In this document: positions 52,037 through 61,188 of the stretch, in pieces | Layout of the letters: the number at the start of each line of letters is the position of its first letter | Numbering within the stretch: the first letter of the stretch is position 1 | NCBI RefSeq assembly: GCF_001426545.1 | Contig: NZ_LMEZ01000001.1 | Span: 248,967 to 312,966 of the forward strand | Source: Mycobacterium sp. Root135 | Lineage (GTDB): Bacteria > Actinomycetota > Actinomycetes > Mycobacteriales > Mycobacteriaceae | Direction of reading: 5' to 3' | DNA length: 64,000 nt | The notes under the pieces: generated by a model | Database searches by the model: none | Told to the model about the DNA's origin: nothing | What the model saw: the letters and a program-made list of their open reading frames with translations, nothing else | Translations under genes and position numbers: made by a program

Positions 52037-52711
52037 CTAGATGGGCCACTGCTCGCGGCGGTGGGCGGCGTCGAAGAACATCCACTCGTAGCGTGCCGTC
52101 GCCGCGAAGTGCGCCCTGGCGACGGCCTCCTCCGCCGGGTTGAGCGCCCGCCCGACCTCGTCGGTCAGCGCCAGCACCTGTGCGACGGCGGCGGCGAACT
52201 CCTCGCCGCCGTAGCTGTCGATCCAGCTCTGATAGCGGGAATCGGGGGAGCCGCGCTCGAGCAGGGCGGCGCCGACGCGTTCGTAGATCCAGTAGCACGG
52301 CAGGATCGCGGCCAGGCCCTCGGCGAAACCTCCTCCGTACGCGGTGGCCAACAGATAGCTGGTGTACGCCCGCGTGGTGGGCATGACCTCCTCGTCGATC
52401 GCCGAGGCGGGCAATCCGAGCGCGGGTAGCAGGGTTCCGTGCAAGCCGAGTTCGACGTCGAGCACGTCGGCGGCATGTCGGGCGAACATCGCGGTGTCGG
52501 TCAGAGTGGGTGCCTTGGCGCCGACGACGGCCAATGCGCGGGCGTAGTCGCGTAGGTAGTGCACGTCTTGCGCGAGGTAGTGCGCGAACACGTCGGTGTC
52601 CAGGGTTCCGTCGGTCAGTCCGGTGATGAACGGGTGGGACAGGATCGCCGCGAACGTCGGCTCGATCTCCCGCCACAGTCGTTTCGACCAAGTCTCGATG
52701 TGCGTGCTCAT
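52037..52711 (-). CDS. TenA-family thiaminase II/aminopyrimidine aminohydrolase
   Basis: A 224-residue all-helical protein. The catalytic C139 is in ILPCYWIYERVG, the C-terminal E209 in ARYEWMFFDAA, and DVHYLRDYARAL holds substrate-site residues. The family salvages base-degraded thiamin by hydrolysing aminopyrimidines. ATG 52711 is used; an upstream ATG at 52738 adds nine residues. Confidence 0.9.
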   Translation of the reverse strand: MSTHIETWSKRLWREIEPTFAAILSHPFITGLTDGTLDTDVFAHYLAQDVHYLRDYARALAVVGAKAPTLTDTAMFARHAADVLDVELGLHGTLLPALGLPASAIDEEVMPTTRAYTSYLLATAYGGGFAEGLAAILPCYWIYERVGAALLERGSPDSRYQSWIDSYGGEEFAAAVAQVLALTDEVGRALNPAEEAVARAHFAATARYEWMFFDAAHRREQWPI

Positions 52712-52733
52712 GGGTGCCGAACTTACCCGGGTC

Positions 52734-52750
52734 GTCACCGTTGGGTCACA
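52734..52750 (+). promoter_or_regulatory. GTCACc/GTCACA direct repeat upstream of the ripD-like gene (weak)
   Basis: gtcacc (52734-52739) and gtcaca (52745-52750) are repeated 11 bp apart, about 110 bp upstream of the gene. MtrA, which controls mycobacterial Rip peptidoglycan genes, recognises GTCACA-type repeats. Agreement is partial, so this is a lead rather than a call. Confidence 0.25.
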
Positions 52751-52857
52751 GTATGGCGGCTCATTGGCGTTGGGGCAGTCGGCAATTGGGTTGCCGACGT
52801 TGTGGGGTAGTAGAAGTGAATTGTCGCCCCGACGTTTGTAGAGAGATGGAACCTCCG

Positions 52858-53463
52858 ATGAGACGCATTTTCGCCTTCGTGATCAGCCTTGCCATTTTGG
52901 TGGCGACGCCGGGACTCGCGTCGGCCGACCCCTATCAGCGGCCTGCGCGCAACCAGCAGGCCGTCGACTTCGTGATCAAGCGTGCCGTCTCACAGGTCGG
53001 GGTTCCGTTCGCCTACGGCGGCGGCGACGCCAACGGTCCCACCCTCGGAAGGGGTCCCACGACCGACGCGCTCGCCACGGAGCAGCGCGCCAACATCCCC
53101 GGCACCGATCCGGGCAGCGTCTTCGGCACGGTTCCGGGTTCAACCGTCCTCGGTGCGGCACCGGCTCCTGCTCCTGCTCCCAGCGTCGTCGGTTTCGACG
53201 CCTCGGGCATCATCGTCTACGCCTTCGCCGGCGCGGGCATCAAGCTGCCCCGCTCGTCGGGTGAGCAGTACAAGGTTGCGCAGAAGGTCGCGCCGAGCCT
53301 GGCGCTGCCCGGCGACCTGGTCTTCTTCGGTCCCGACGGGACGCAGAGCGTGGCGTTGTTCGTCGGCAACGGCCAGATGCTGGAGGCCACCGACTCCGGC
53401 ATCAAGGTCTCCCCGGTGCGCACCGCCAACATGACCCCGTACGTCGGTCGCATCATCGCCTGA
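52858..53463 (+). CDS. RipD-like secreted NlpC/P60 protein without catalytic residues
   Basis: A 201-residue exported protein. The signal peptide spans residues 1-23 (cleavage near ASA-DP). A Pro/Ala linker ends at about 110, then a NlpC/P60 fold. The nucleophile position of DCSG is Ala (D114-A115-S116 in GFDASGIIVYAF) and the His position is Ser (S164 in TQSVALFVG). Those are the same substitutions that make mycobacterial RipD a peptidoglycan-binding, non-hydrolytic protein, and the surrounding residues (KLPRSSG, PGDLVFFGPDGTQSVAL) agree with it. Unlike RipD it has its Pro-rich segment before the domain rather than a long C-terminal tail. ATG 52846 is an alternative start. Confidence 0.85.
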   Translation: MRRIFAFVISLAILVATPGLASADPYQRPARNQQAVDFVIKRAVSQVGVPFAYGGGDANGPTLGRGPTTDALATEQRANIPGTDPGSVFGTVPGSTVLGAAPAPAPAPSVVGFDASGIIVYAFAGAGIKLPRSSGEQYKVAQKVAPSLALPGDLVFFGPDGTQSVALFVGNGQMLEATDSGIKVSPVRTANMTPYVGRIIA

Positions 53464-53517
53464 CTCGTCACGGCGGAACGCGGTCCGCGGGGGCTGACCT
53501 TCGGCTAGTTTCGTCTG

Positions 53518-54534
53518 GTGTCCGACCTGACGAACCGCCAGATCGTGTTGCGTCGCCGGCCCCGGGGTCTCGTCGACCCGGACGACACCGAACTGGTGGT
53601 GACTACGGCACCCCGGCCCGTCGACGGCGAGGCGCTCGTCCGGATGACCTACGTCGGCATCGACGCAGCCGCCCGGACGTGGCTCAACGACCAGCCCGGC
53701 TACCTGCCGCCGGTTCAACTGGGCGAGGTCATCAGGGCCGCCGGGATCGGCGAGGTGGTCGAGTCACGTTGTGACGCCTACTCAGTCGGCGACGTGGTGA
53801 CGACGCTGTCCGGGTTCCAGGAGTACGCCATCGTGCGTGACGACGTCTTCTGTACGCCGGTGACGGGCATGGACGAGGTCGACCAGCTTGCGGTGATGTC
53901 GATCTACGGGCCGACGGGCGCCACCGCGTACTTCGGGATGAACGACATCGGACGCCCGGCGCCGGGGGAGACGGTGGTGGTCTCGGCTGCCGCGGGCGCG
54001 ACCGGATCGGTGGCAGGCCAGATTGCCAAGATCGCCGGTGCCCGCGTCGTCGGCATCGCCGGCGGGCCGGAGAAGTGTCGCGCGGTCGTCGAGGACTTCG
54101 GCTTCGACGACTGCATCGACTACCGCGCGGGCAACGTGCCCGCAGCGCTAAGGGAGAAGTGCCCTCGCGGGGTGAACGTCTACTTCGACAACGTCGGCGG
54201 TCCGATCCTCGACGCCGTCCTTGGCCGCCTGGCGCCCAAGGCCAGGGTGGTGCTGTGCGGCGTCATCTCCAGTTACCTGACCGGTGAGCACCCGGGACCG
54301 GCCAACTACGTCAACATCCTGGCCAAGACGGCGACCATGCAGGGGTTCAACGCGCTCGACGAATGGGGCCGGTTCGACGAGGCCTTCGCCGCGCTGCGGG
54401 GGTGGGAGCAGCAGGGCCTGCTGGTGCACCGCGAGACCGTGTACGACGGGATCGAGTCGTGCGTCGACGCCCTCAACGGGCTGTTCACCGGTGCGAACAT
54501 CGGCAAGATGCTGGTGTGCATCTCGCCGCCGTAG
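53518..54534 (+). CDS. NADP-dependent MDR-superfamily oxidoreductase (leukotriene-B4-dehydrogenase/curcumin-reductase-like)
   Basis: A 338-residue zinc-free MDR enzyme. The N-terminus begins NRQIVLRRRPRGLVDPDDTEL, typical of YncB/PTGR-like reductases. The cofactor motif is VVVSAAAGATGSVAGQIAKIAGARVVGIAGG (split at AAAGATG). The C-terminal half has VNVYFDNVGGPILDAVLGRL. Such enzymes reduce alpha,beta-unsaturated ketones with NADPH. The start is GTG 53518. Confidence 0.87.
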   Translation: MSDLTNRQIVLRRRPRGLVDPDDTELVVTTAPRPVDGEALVRMTYVGIDAAARTWLNDQPGYLPPVQLGEVIRAAGIGEVVESRCDAYSVGDVVTTLSGFQEYAIVRDDVFCTPVTGMDEVDQLAVMSIYGPTGATAYFGMNDIGRPAPGETVVVSAAAGATGSVAGQIAKIAGARVVGIAGGPEKCRAVVEDFGFDDCIDYRAGNVPAALREKCPRGVNVYFDNVGGPILDAVLGRLAPKARVVLCGVISSYLTGEHPGPANYVNILAKTATMQGFNALDEWGRFDEAFAALRGWEQQGLLVHRETVYDGIESCVDALNGLFTGANIGKMLVCISPP

Positions 54535-54650
54535 GAGGCGGGGTCACGCCCGGCTGGGTCGCCGACGCCGGCCGCCAGCGTGGCGATACTCACGTCTTCG
54601 ACGGTGAGACAACGGCTTTGCGGTCGACCGAGCGGCCTACGATTGACGGT

Positions 54651-56483
54651 ATGGCACGTGGTTCTCGACAGGAGTACATCGCCCCGGACGGCCTGCTGCG
54701 CATCGAGGACTGCCTCACCGCCGACGGGGCCGTCGAGCTCCCACCCGGGGTGACGCTGCCGTCGTTGATCGACCGCAACGTCGCCCACGTCGGGGAGTCC
54801 GTCGCCTACCGGTATCTGGACTTCACCGGCTCGGATGCGGGCCGGGCCGTCGAGCTGACCTGGGCCGGTCTCGGCGTTCGGCTGCGGGCCGTCGCCGCTC
54901 GGCTGCAGAGCGTCGCGGCCCGAGGAGACAGGGTGGCGATCCTTGCGCCCCAGGGGCTCGACTACGTGGTCGGTTTCTTCGCGTCGATCAAGGCGGGCAA
55001 CGTCGCGGTGCCTCTGTTTGCGCCCGAGTTGCCCGGCCACGCCGAACGTCTCGACACGGCGTTGCGTGACTCGCGCCCGTCGGTCGTGCTGACCACGGTG
55101 GCGGCGCTGCAGTCCGTCGAGTCGTTCCTCGACCACCTCCCGGCCTCGTTGCGGCCCAATGTGCTTGTGCTCGAGGACATTCTGGACGCCGAGGGTGACG
55201 GATTCGATCAGGTAGAGGTCGACGTGGACGACGTGTCGCACCTGCAGTACACGTCCGGTTCGACGCGTCCACCCGTCGGGGTGGAGATCACCCACCGCGC
55301 GGTCGGCACCAACTTGATCCAGATGATCCTGTCGATCGACCTGCTGAACCGAAACACCCACGGCGTCAGCTGGTTACCGCTCTACCACGACATGGGGCTC
55401 TCCATGATCGGCTTCCCTGCGGTCTACGGCGGCCACTCGACTCTGATGTCGCCCACCGCGTTCGTCCGAAGGCCGCAACGGTGGATCAACGCGTTGTCCG
55501 ACGTGTCGCGCGAAGGTCGGGTGGTGACCGCCGCACCCAACTTCGCCTACGAGTGGACGGCGCTGCGAGGACGGCCGGCGCCCGGCGACGACGTCGACCT
55601 GGCCAACGTCGTGATGATCATCGGCTCCGAGCCTGTCAGCATGGACGCCATCGCCGTGTTCAACGAGGCGTTCGCGTCGTTCGGGTTGCCTGCGACGGCG
55701 ATCAAGCCGTCCTACGGCATCGCCGAGGCGACGCTCTTCATTTCGACGACGGCTCCGACGGCCGAGGCCTCGGTGCTCTACGTCGACCGCGACGAACTCG
55801 AAGCCGGTCGCGCGGTGCCAGTCGCCGCCGACGCCCCGTCCGCGGCGGCGCAGGTGTCGTCGGGTCAGGTGGCGCGCAGTCTGTGGGCGGCGGTGGTCGA
55901 CCCCGACACCGCCTGCGAACTCCCCGACGGCCGAATCGGCGAAATGTGGTTGCACGGCAACAACATCGGCCGCGGCTACTGGGATCTACCGGAGGAGAGT
56001 GCGCGCACGTTCCACGCCCGGTTGGCGTCCTCGCTCGAGGCGGGCAGCCACACTGCCGGCGTGCCCGCGACGGCGGACTGGCTGCGCACCGGCGACCTCG
56101 GCTTCTACCTCTACGGCGAGCTGTACGTCACCGGTCGGATCGCCGACCGGGTGCTGGTCGACGCGCGCACGGTGTACCCGCAGCACGTCGAAGCCACCGT
56201 GGCCGACGCGTCGCCGATCGTCAGGCGCGGCTATGTCGCGGCGTTCACCGTCCCCGCAGACGACGGCGAGCGTCTCGTCGTCGTCGCCGAACGCGCGGTG
56301 GGCACCAACCGTGCCGATCCCCAGGAGGCGGTCGACGCCATCGGGACGGAGGTGCTGCGCCGCCACGATCTGGCGGTCTACGACGTGAAAGTGCTTCCCG
56401 CCGGGGCCATTCCGCGTACCACAAGTGGAAAGTTGGCCCGACGGGCGTGTCGGGCGCAGTACCTCGACGGCGCCTGGGGCTAG
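54651..56483 (+). CDS. Long-chain fatty-acyl-AMP ligase (FAAL, FadD family)
   Basis: A 610-residue adenylating enzyme. The P-loop is LQYTSGSTRPPVGVEITH, with the Arg-Pro-Pro form typical of FAALs rather than CoA ligases. Adenylate motifs are PSYGIAEATL and DWLRTGDLGF, and the C-terminal catalytic Lys is in RTTSGKLARRACR. FAALs hand acyl-AMP to an acyl carrier protein or polyketide synthase for complex-lipid synthesis. No PKS module is adjacent, so the acceptor is unknown. The stop overlaps the convergent SfnB-like stop by 4 bp. Confidence 0.88.
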   Translation: MARGSRQEYIAPDGLLRIEDCLTADGAVELPPGVTLPSLIDRNVAHVGESVAYRYLDFTGSDAGRAVELTWAGLGVRLRAVAARLQSVAARGDRVAILAPQGLDYVVGFFASIKAGNVAVPLFAPELPGHAERLDTALRDSRPSVVLTTVAALQSVESFLDHLPASLRPNVLVLEDILDAEGDGFDQVEVDVDDVSHLQYTSGSTRPPVGVEITHRAVGTNLIQMILSIDLLNRNTHGVSWLPLYHDMGLSMIGFPAVYGGHSTLMSPTAFVRRPQRWINALSDVSREGRVVTAAPNFAYEWTALRGRPAPGDDVDLANVVMIIGSEPVSMDAIAVFNEAFASFGLPATAIKPSYGIAEATLFISTTAPTAEASVLYVDRDELEAGRAVPVAADAPSAAAQVSSGQVARSLWAAVVDPDTACELPDGRIGEMWLHGNNIGRGYWDLPEESARTFHARLASSLEAGSHTAGVPATADWLRTGDLGFYLYGELYVTGRIADRVLVDARTVYPQHVEATVADASPIVRRGYVAAFTVPADDGERLVVVAERAVGTNRADPQEAVDAIGTEVLRRHDLAVYDVKVLPAGAIPRTTSGKLARRACRAQYLDGAWG

Positions 56484-57700
56484 ATCTGGCCGTGCCGCGG
56501 CGGCCGGGTGCCCGAAAGGGCATGGCGGCCGATGTGCTGAATCTTCCACCGCACCGGATCGTGCAGGGTGTGGGTGCGGGCGTCGCGCCAGTAGCGCGAC
56601 AGATTGCCGCTCGCCGAGGCGCTGCGGGTGCCACCCAGCTCGAACAGGGCAGACGACGCCTCCAGTGACGCGCGCACCGCGGCGACCTTCGCCACCGCGA
56701 CGGCGATCGACGCGGCCGCCGTCGTGTCCGCGGTCGGGTTCGCCCTGGCGACGTCGACCTGACGGGCCGCCTCGGCGAGCAACGCCTGAGCGCCACGCAC
56801 CGTGACCACCAACTCCCCGGCGAGCGCGACGACGGTGGGGTCGTCGCCGGTCGAGTCGACCCGAGCCTCGAAGTGCGGGCGGCCCTTCGCGGCATTCCGG
56901 ACGCCTTCTTCGAGTGCGCCCGTGGCGATCCCGACGTCGATGGCGGCGTGCAGCAGCTGCGCCTGGGCGCCGTAGGTGGTCGGCCCGGCGAAGATGGGGG
57001 AGAAGGGGACGACGTGCTCCTCGGGGACCCGTACGTCGTCGAGGGTGACGGTGCCCGACGCGGTGGTCCGTTGGCCCATGCCGTCCCAGTCGTCGACGAT
57101 CTGCAATCCCTGCGCATCACGGGGCACGAAGGCCAATGCCTTGGGCGTGCTCGACGTCGGAGCGTCGCCGGAGCCGTCCGCGACCGACGCCCTGACGATC
57201 ACCCAGTCGGCGAAGAGTGCTCCCGTGGAGTAGAACTTGCGACCGGCGAGCACGTAGTCACCGGACTTGGTCTTGGTGAGCGTGGTGGCGTCGACGTCGA
57301 TCGGGTGCGGGCCGCGTTCGGATTGGGCGTTGGCGAGCAGCCCGCCGCCACGGACGACGCCGTAGAAGAAGGCCCGTTGCGACGGCGTCCCCTTCAGCCG
57401 CACGGCTTCGAGAAAGGTGAAGTGCGAGTGCGGAATTTGAGCCAGCGACGGGTCCGCATGAGCGAACGACCGAAACACCTCGGCCACGGCCTCGAAGGGG
57501 GCGTCGACCCCGCCGAATTCGGCGGGCACCGTCAAGGCCAGCAGCCCGGACTCCTTCAGCGCCCGCACCTGGTCGTGCGGTAGGGAGCGTTCGGAGTCGC
57601 GAACACTGGCCTCGGCGCCGAACTCGACCGAGAGGCGATGCGCCAGCGCCACCGCGTCGGCGGCGGTGGTGACGCCCTCCGTCGCGGCTGGTGCACTCAC
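56480..57700 (-). CDS. SfnB/DszC-like acyl-CoA-dehydrogenase-fold flavin monooxygenase
   Basis: A 406-residue protein with the acyl-CoA dehydrogenase fold but without the catalytic Glu of beta-oxidation enzymes. SfnB/DszC-type features are IPHSHFTFLEAVRLKGT, GRKFYSTGALFADWVIV and the C-terminal RDARTHTLHDPVRWKIQHIGRH. The family uses reduced FMN to oxygenate sulfur compounds such as dimethyl sulfone or thiophenes. The GTG start overlaps the upstream SsuD-like stop (GTGA), so it is the last gene of a three-gene organosulfur operon. Confidence 0.85.
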   Translation of the reverse strand: MSAPAATEGVTTAADAVALAHRLSVEFGAEASVRDSERSLPHDQVRALKESGLLALTVPAEFGGVDAPFEAVAEVFRSFAHADPSLAQIPHSHFTFLEAVRLKGTPSQRAFFYGVVRGGGLLANAQSERGPHPIDVDATTLTKTKSGDYVLAGRKFYSTGALFADWVIVRASVADGSGDAPTSSTPKALAFVPRDAQGLQIVDDWDGMGQRTTASGTVTLDDVRVPEEHVVPFSPIFAGPTTYGAQAQLLHAAIDVGIATGALEEGVRNAAKGRPHFEARVDSTGDDPTVVALAGELVVTVRGAQALLAEAARQVDVARANPTADTTAAASIAVAVAKVAAVRASLEASSALFELGGTRSASASGNLSRYWRDARTHTLHDPVRWKIQHIGRHALSGTRPPRHGQI

Positions 57701-58866
57701 CGCGAGGTGCCCAGGAAGGGAACCGAGGTGGGAGTCGAGTCGATCCGCCCGGCGTCGAACAGCCCACGCTCACGCAGCACCGGGACGACGCCCTCGCCGA
57801 ACCAGTACAGCTCCTCGAGGTGGGGATAGCCGGAGAAGATGAACTCGTCGATGCCGATCTCGGCGTATTCGGCGATCCGGTCGGCGACCTCGACGTGACT
57901 GCCCACCAGAGCGGTGCCCGCCCCGCCGCGGACCAAGCCGACGCCCGCCCACAGGTTGGGTGCGATCTCCAGGCTGCGGGCGTCGTTCCAGGACCCGTTG
58001 GCGCGGCCGGCTTCGTGAAGGGCGAGCATGCGCTTCTGGCCTTCGGACTGGCTGCGGCTCAGCCCAGCTTGGGCCTTGCGCACCGTCTCTTCGTCGAGCG
58101 CGTCGACGAACTTGCCTGCCTGCGCCCACGCCTCGTCGGCGGTGTCGCGCGAAATGGTGTGCAACCGAATGCCGAAGCGCACCGTGCGACCCTCGTCGGC
58201 GGCCTCCTTGCGGATCCACTCGATCTTCTCCCGCACCGCTTCGGGCGGCTCGCCCCAGGTCAGGTAGACGTCGGCATGCTTGGCGGCCACCGGCCCCGCG
58301 GCCTTCGAGCTACCGCCAAAGTACAACGGCGGCACCGGGTTCGGCGGTAGCGCCAGCGCGGCGTCCTCCACCTGGATGTGCTTGCCGTCCAGCGTCACGG
58401 TCTCGCCCGCCCACAGCCGGCGCACCACGTCGAGGAACTCGTCGCACCGCTCGTAGCGCGCGTCCTTGTCGAGGAAGTCCCCGAACGACCGTTGTTCGTG
58501 GGCTTCGCCGCCGACGACGACGTTGAGCAACAGTCGACCGGGGGCGTGCCTGGCGAACGTGGCCGCCATCTGAGCCGAGAGGGTGGGGCTGACGAGGCCG
58601 GGACGGAACGCGACCAGGAACGCCAACGACGTGGTCTCCCTGGCCAGCAGCGCGGCGGTGATGAAGGCGTCCTCACACCACGCGCCGGTGGGGATGAGCG
58701 CGCCGGTGAACCCGAACGACTCGGCGGCGCGGACGATCGAGCCGAGGTAGTCGATCGAGGCGTCGCGGTCGCTGTGGGCCGATCCGGCGGGCGTGCCGTG
58801 ACCGCCGCCGACGATCAGTCGGCTGTCGCCGTAGGTGGGAAGGAACCAGTGAAGCTTGACGGGCAT
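57697..58866 (-). CDS. SsuD/SfnG-like FMN-dependent alkanesulfonate monooxygenase
   Basis: A 389-residue bacterial-luciferase-like (LLM) oxygenase. SsuD-type motifs are LHWFLPTYGDSR, GFTGALIPTGAWCEDAFI with the conserved Cys, LVAFRPGLVSPTLSAQMAAT, LNVVVGGEAHEQRSFGDFL, and the C-terminal IFSGYPHLEELYWFGEGV. It should cleave C-S bonds of alkanesulfonates or methanesulfinate, giving aldehyde and sulfite. It is preceded by a related NtaA-type gene with a 10-bp gap. A flavin reductase is not encoded nearby. Confidence 0.9.
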   Translation of the reverse strand: MPVKLHWFLPTYGDSRLIVGGGHGTPAGSAHSDRDASIDYLGSIVRAAESFGFTGALIPTGAWCEDAFITAALLARETTSLAFLVAFRPGLVSPTLSAQMAATFARHAPGRLLLNVVVGGEAHEQRSFGDFLDKDARYERCDEFLDVVRRLWAGETVTLDGKHIQVEDAALALPPNPVPPLYFGGSSKAAGPVAAKHADVYLTWGEPPEAVREKIEWIRKEAADEGRTVRFGIRLHTISRDTADEAWAQAGKFVDALDEETVRKAQAGLSRSQSEGQKRMLALHEAGRANGSWNDARSLEIAPNLWAGVGLVRGGAGTALVGSHVEVADRIAEYAEIGIDEFIFSGYPHLEELYWFGEGVVPVLRERGLFDAGRIDSTPTSVPFLGTSR

Positions 58867-58876
58867 GGCGAGACTC

Positions 58877-60328
58877 CTAGCGGCTGGCCGTCGGCTGCGA
58901 GGCCGTCGACGACGATGATGAGGGCTTGGTGGACGGTCGTTCGATTATCGTCGACGACGGCCCGCCCACCCGGTACCGGGATCCGCGATGTTCGTCGGGG
59001 AGGCGGTCGCCGCGGCCAAACAGCTTGTTGCGCAACGTGCCAGGCGCGTACTCCGATTGGTAGGCCCCGCGCGCGGTCAACACCGGCACCACGTGGTCGA
59101 CGAAGTCGGCGAACGTTCCCGGCGTGATGGCGTAGGCCAGGTTGAAGCCGTCGACGTCGGTTTCGGCGACCCACTCCTGCAACACGTCGGCGACGCGTTC
59201 ACCCGAGCCGACGATCAGCGGGCCGATGCCGCCGATCTTGCCCCAGTTTGCAATGTCTCGGACCGCCCATTCGCCGCCGTCCGGGTCAGCCGACTGGAAG
59301 GCCTTGACCGCCGACAGGATGGCGTTGGAGTCGACGTTGCCGATCGGTTCGTCGAGTCCGTAGCTGGCCAGGTCGACGCCCATCCAGCCGGACATGAACA
59401 CCAGGGCGCCCTCGGGGTCGCCGTAGGAGAGGTACTCGGCGTGCTTGGCCCGGGCTTCCTCGTCGGTCTCGGCGGTGATGACCGTGGACAGGTTGTAGAT
59501 CTTCGCCGCGTAGGGATCTCGGCCTGCCAGTTCCAGCTCCCGGCGAATCGTCGTCACGGTCTCGCGAAGGATCGCCTTCGTCGGGGCCGCGGTGAAGATG
59601 GCCTCGGCGTTCTCGGCGGCGAACCGAACGCCGCGCGGTGAGGCTCCGGCCTGAAACATGACGGGTGTCCGCTGCGGTGACGGTTCGGAGAGGTGGATTC
59701 CCGGCACGGTGAAATGCGTTCCGGCATGGCCGATGTGGTGCACCTTGTCGGGATCGGTGAAGACGCCGCGTTCACGGTCGCGGATGACGGCGTCGTCCTC
59801 CCAGGACCCTTCCCACAGCTTGTAGAGGACCTCGAGGTACTCGTCGGCGTGGTCGTAGCGGGCGTCGTGGGCCGGTTGGTCGGTCTGCCCCATGTTGCGG
59901 GCAGCCGATGGCAGGTATCCGGTGACGACATTCCAGCCGACCCGGCCCTTGGTGAGGTGGTCGAGCGTCGACACGCGCCTGGCGAACGGGTACGGGTGCT
60001 CGAACCCCGTTCCGGTCGTGATGCCGAAGCCGAGGTGCTCGGTGACCAACGCCATCGCGGACACCAGCAGCAGTGGGTCGTTGACCGGAACCTGGGCGGC
60101 TTGGCGGATCGCGGCCTCGTCGCTGGCGCCGTAGACGTCATAGGTGCCGAGGACGTCGGCGATGAACAGCCCGTCGAACCGACCTCGCTCGAGGAGTCGG
60201 GCGAGGTCGGCCCAGTAGGACAGGTCCTTGTACTCGGAGGACCTGTCCTGTGGGTGCCTCCAGAGGCCGGGCGACTGATGGGCGACGCAGTTCATGTCGA
60301 ACGCGTTGAAACGGATCGGTCGGGTCAC
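58877..60328 (-). CDS. NtaA/SnaA/DszA-family FMN-dependent monooxygenase
   Basis: A protein of about 483 residues in the NtaA/SoxA/DszA class. It has FNAFDMNCVAHQSPGLWRHP at the start, WADLARLLERGRFDGLFIADVLG, GRVGWNVVTGYLPSAARNMG and PVMFQAGASPRGVRFAAENAEAIF. The family needs FMNH2 from a partner reductase and opens sulfones or removes amino-carboxylate side groups. GTG 60328 is the family-like start (GTG 60364 gives 12 more residues). The last about 25 residues (IIERPSTKPSSSSSTASQPTASR) are Ser/Thr-rich and unusual for the family. Confidence 0.87.
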   Translation of the reverse strand: MTRPIRFNAFDMNCVAHQSPGLWRHPQDRSSEYKDLSYWADLARLLERGRFDGLFIADVLGTYDVYGASDEAAIRQAAQVPVNDPLLLVSAMALVTEHLGFGITTGTGFEHPYPFARRVSTLDHLTKGRVGWNVVTGYLPSAARNMGQTDQPAHDARYDHADEYLEVLYKLWEGSWEDDAVIRDRERGVFTDPDKVHHIGHAGTHFTVPGIHLSEPSPQRTPVMFQAGASPRGVRFAAENAEAIFTAAPTKAILRETVTTIRRELELAGRDPYAAKIYNLSTVITAETDEEARAKHAEYLSYGDPEGALVFMSGWMGVDLASYGLDEPIGNVDSNAILSAVKAFQSADPDGGEWAVRDIANWGKIGGIGPLIVGSGERVADVLQEWVAETDVDGFNLAYAITPGTFADFVDHVVPVLTARGAYQSEYAPGTLRNKLFGRGDRLPDEHRGSRYRVGGPSSTIIERPSTKPSSSSSTASQPTASR

Positions 60329-60393
60329 TGGCTCGAGTTTGGCGACCGGATCCCGCGACGTCACTGCTTTGCGTCAGGGCGATTCGAAGGTGG

Positions 60394-60711
60394 CTACACG
60401 CAGAACGGGCCGATGCAGATGCCGCCGTTGGGTTCCCAACCGCCGTTCCAGCCTCCGGGGATGGGTCCTCCACCCTGGTAGTAGGGCGGAGGTGGCGGCG
60501 GACCCCAGCCGACGGGACCTGGACCCCAGGCAGGCGGTGGTGGCGGACCCCAGGGTGCGGGTGGGGGAGGCGGGCCCCAGTGGGCGGGGATGGGTACCCC
60601 GCCGGGGCCGGGAGCGGCACTGGCCACCCCACTGCTGACGCCCAGGGCGGCGGCGGCGAGTCCGCCGGCCATGGCAATTCCGGCGACGATCTTCGTGGAC
60701 TTCATCGACAT
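60394..60711 (-). CDS. Small exported Pro/Gly/Trp-rich protein
   Basis: A 105-residue protein with a signal peptide (residues 1-33, cleavage near ASA-AP). The mature part is repeated WGPPPPP units followed by GGWNGGW and a terminal GICIGPFC with two Cys. Such small Pro/Trp-rich wall proteins are frequent in mycobacteria and have no known function. ATG 60705 is an alternative start. Confidence 0.7.
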   Translation of the reverse strand: MSMKSTKIVAGIAMAGGLAAAALGVSSGVASAAPGPGGVPIPAHWGPPPPPAPWGPPPPPAWGPGPVGWGPPPPPPYYQGGGPIPGGWNGGWEPNGGICIGPFCV

Positions 60712-60841
60712 TCGGTCCTTCCGGGTTCGGCGCTGGGCGGAATGTTCCGCCTAGCAACACACCCGTCATGGTAGTTAGCCATGTTCAGTACCAGCTGTGA
60801 GCTCCGTCAGCATCCGCTTTGCGGCGCCGACGGCCGGGCGA

Positions 60842-61159
60842 CTATCCGCCGCCGAGGCTCTTCTGAAGAGCGATGCACTTGCCGTAGTTCTCGGGGGTGC
60901 ACGGGATGCCCTGCACCGATCCGTACCCGTTGAAGTTGGGGTCGACGACAGGGCCGGTGGCGGACGCCTGCGGCGGGACGACGACGCCCGGAGCGCCGAA
61001 TCCACCTGCCTGGCCCGGGGAGCAGACTCCCTCGAACCGGGTTGGCACGGTGCCGAACGGGCAGTCCTTGGCCACTGCCGGGGAGGCGGCAACCAGGGGC
61101 GCGGCAACGAACGCGGCGGCACAGCCGAAGACAAAGATTCCGCGTCTGACGTTGATCAT
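60842..61159 (-). CDS. Small exported Cys-containing protein
   Basis: A 105-residue predicted secreted protein. The signal peptide (about residues 1-30, cleavage near AVA-KD) is followed by a 75-residue mature part with four Cys (DCPFGT, GVCSPG, GIPCTPENYGKC), likely two disulfides. It has no recognised family. An IdeR-like sequence lies 30 bp upstream of the ATG. It is on the same strand as the Pro/Gly/Trp-rich gene. Confidence 0.65.
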   Translation of the reverse strand: MINVRRGIFVFGCAAAFVAAPLVAASPAVAKDCPFGTVPTRFEGVCSPGQAGGFGAPGVVVPPQASATGPVVDPNFNGYGSVQGIPCTPENYGKCIALQKSLGGG

Positions 61160-61188
61160 TTTGCTCCAAACGGTTAGCCCGACTCGCG

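Noticed and set aside
60394..61159. Pair of small exported proteins as a toxin or bacteriocin system
   Set aside because: No immunity, transporter or processing gene is present; both look like ordinary mycobacterial wall proteins.
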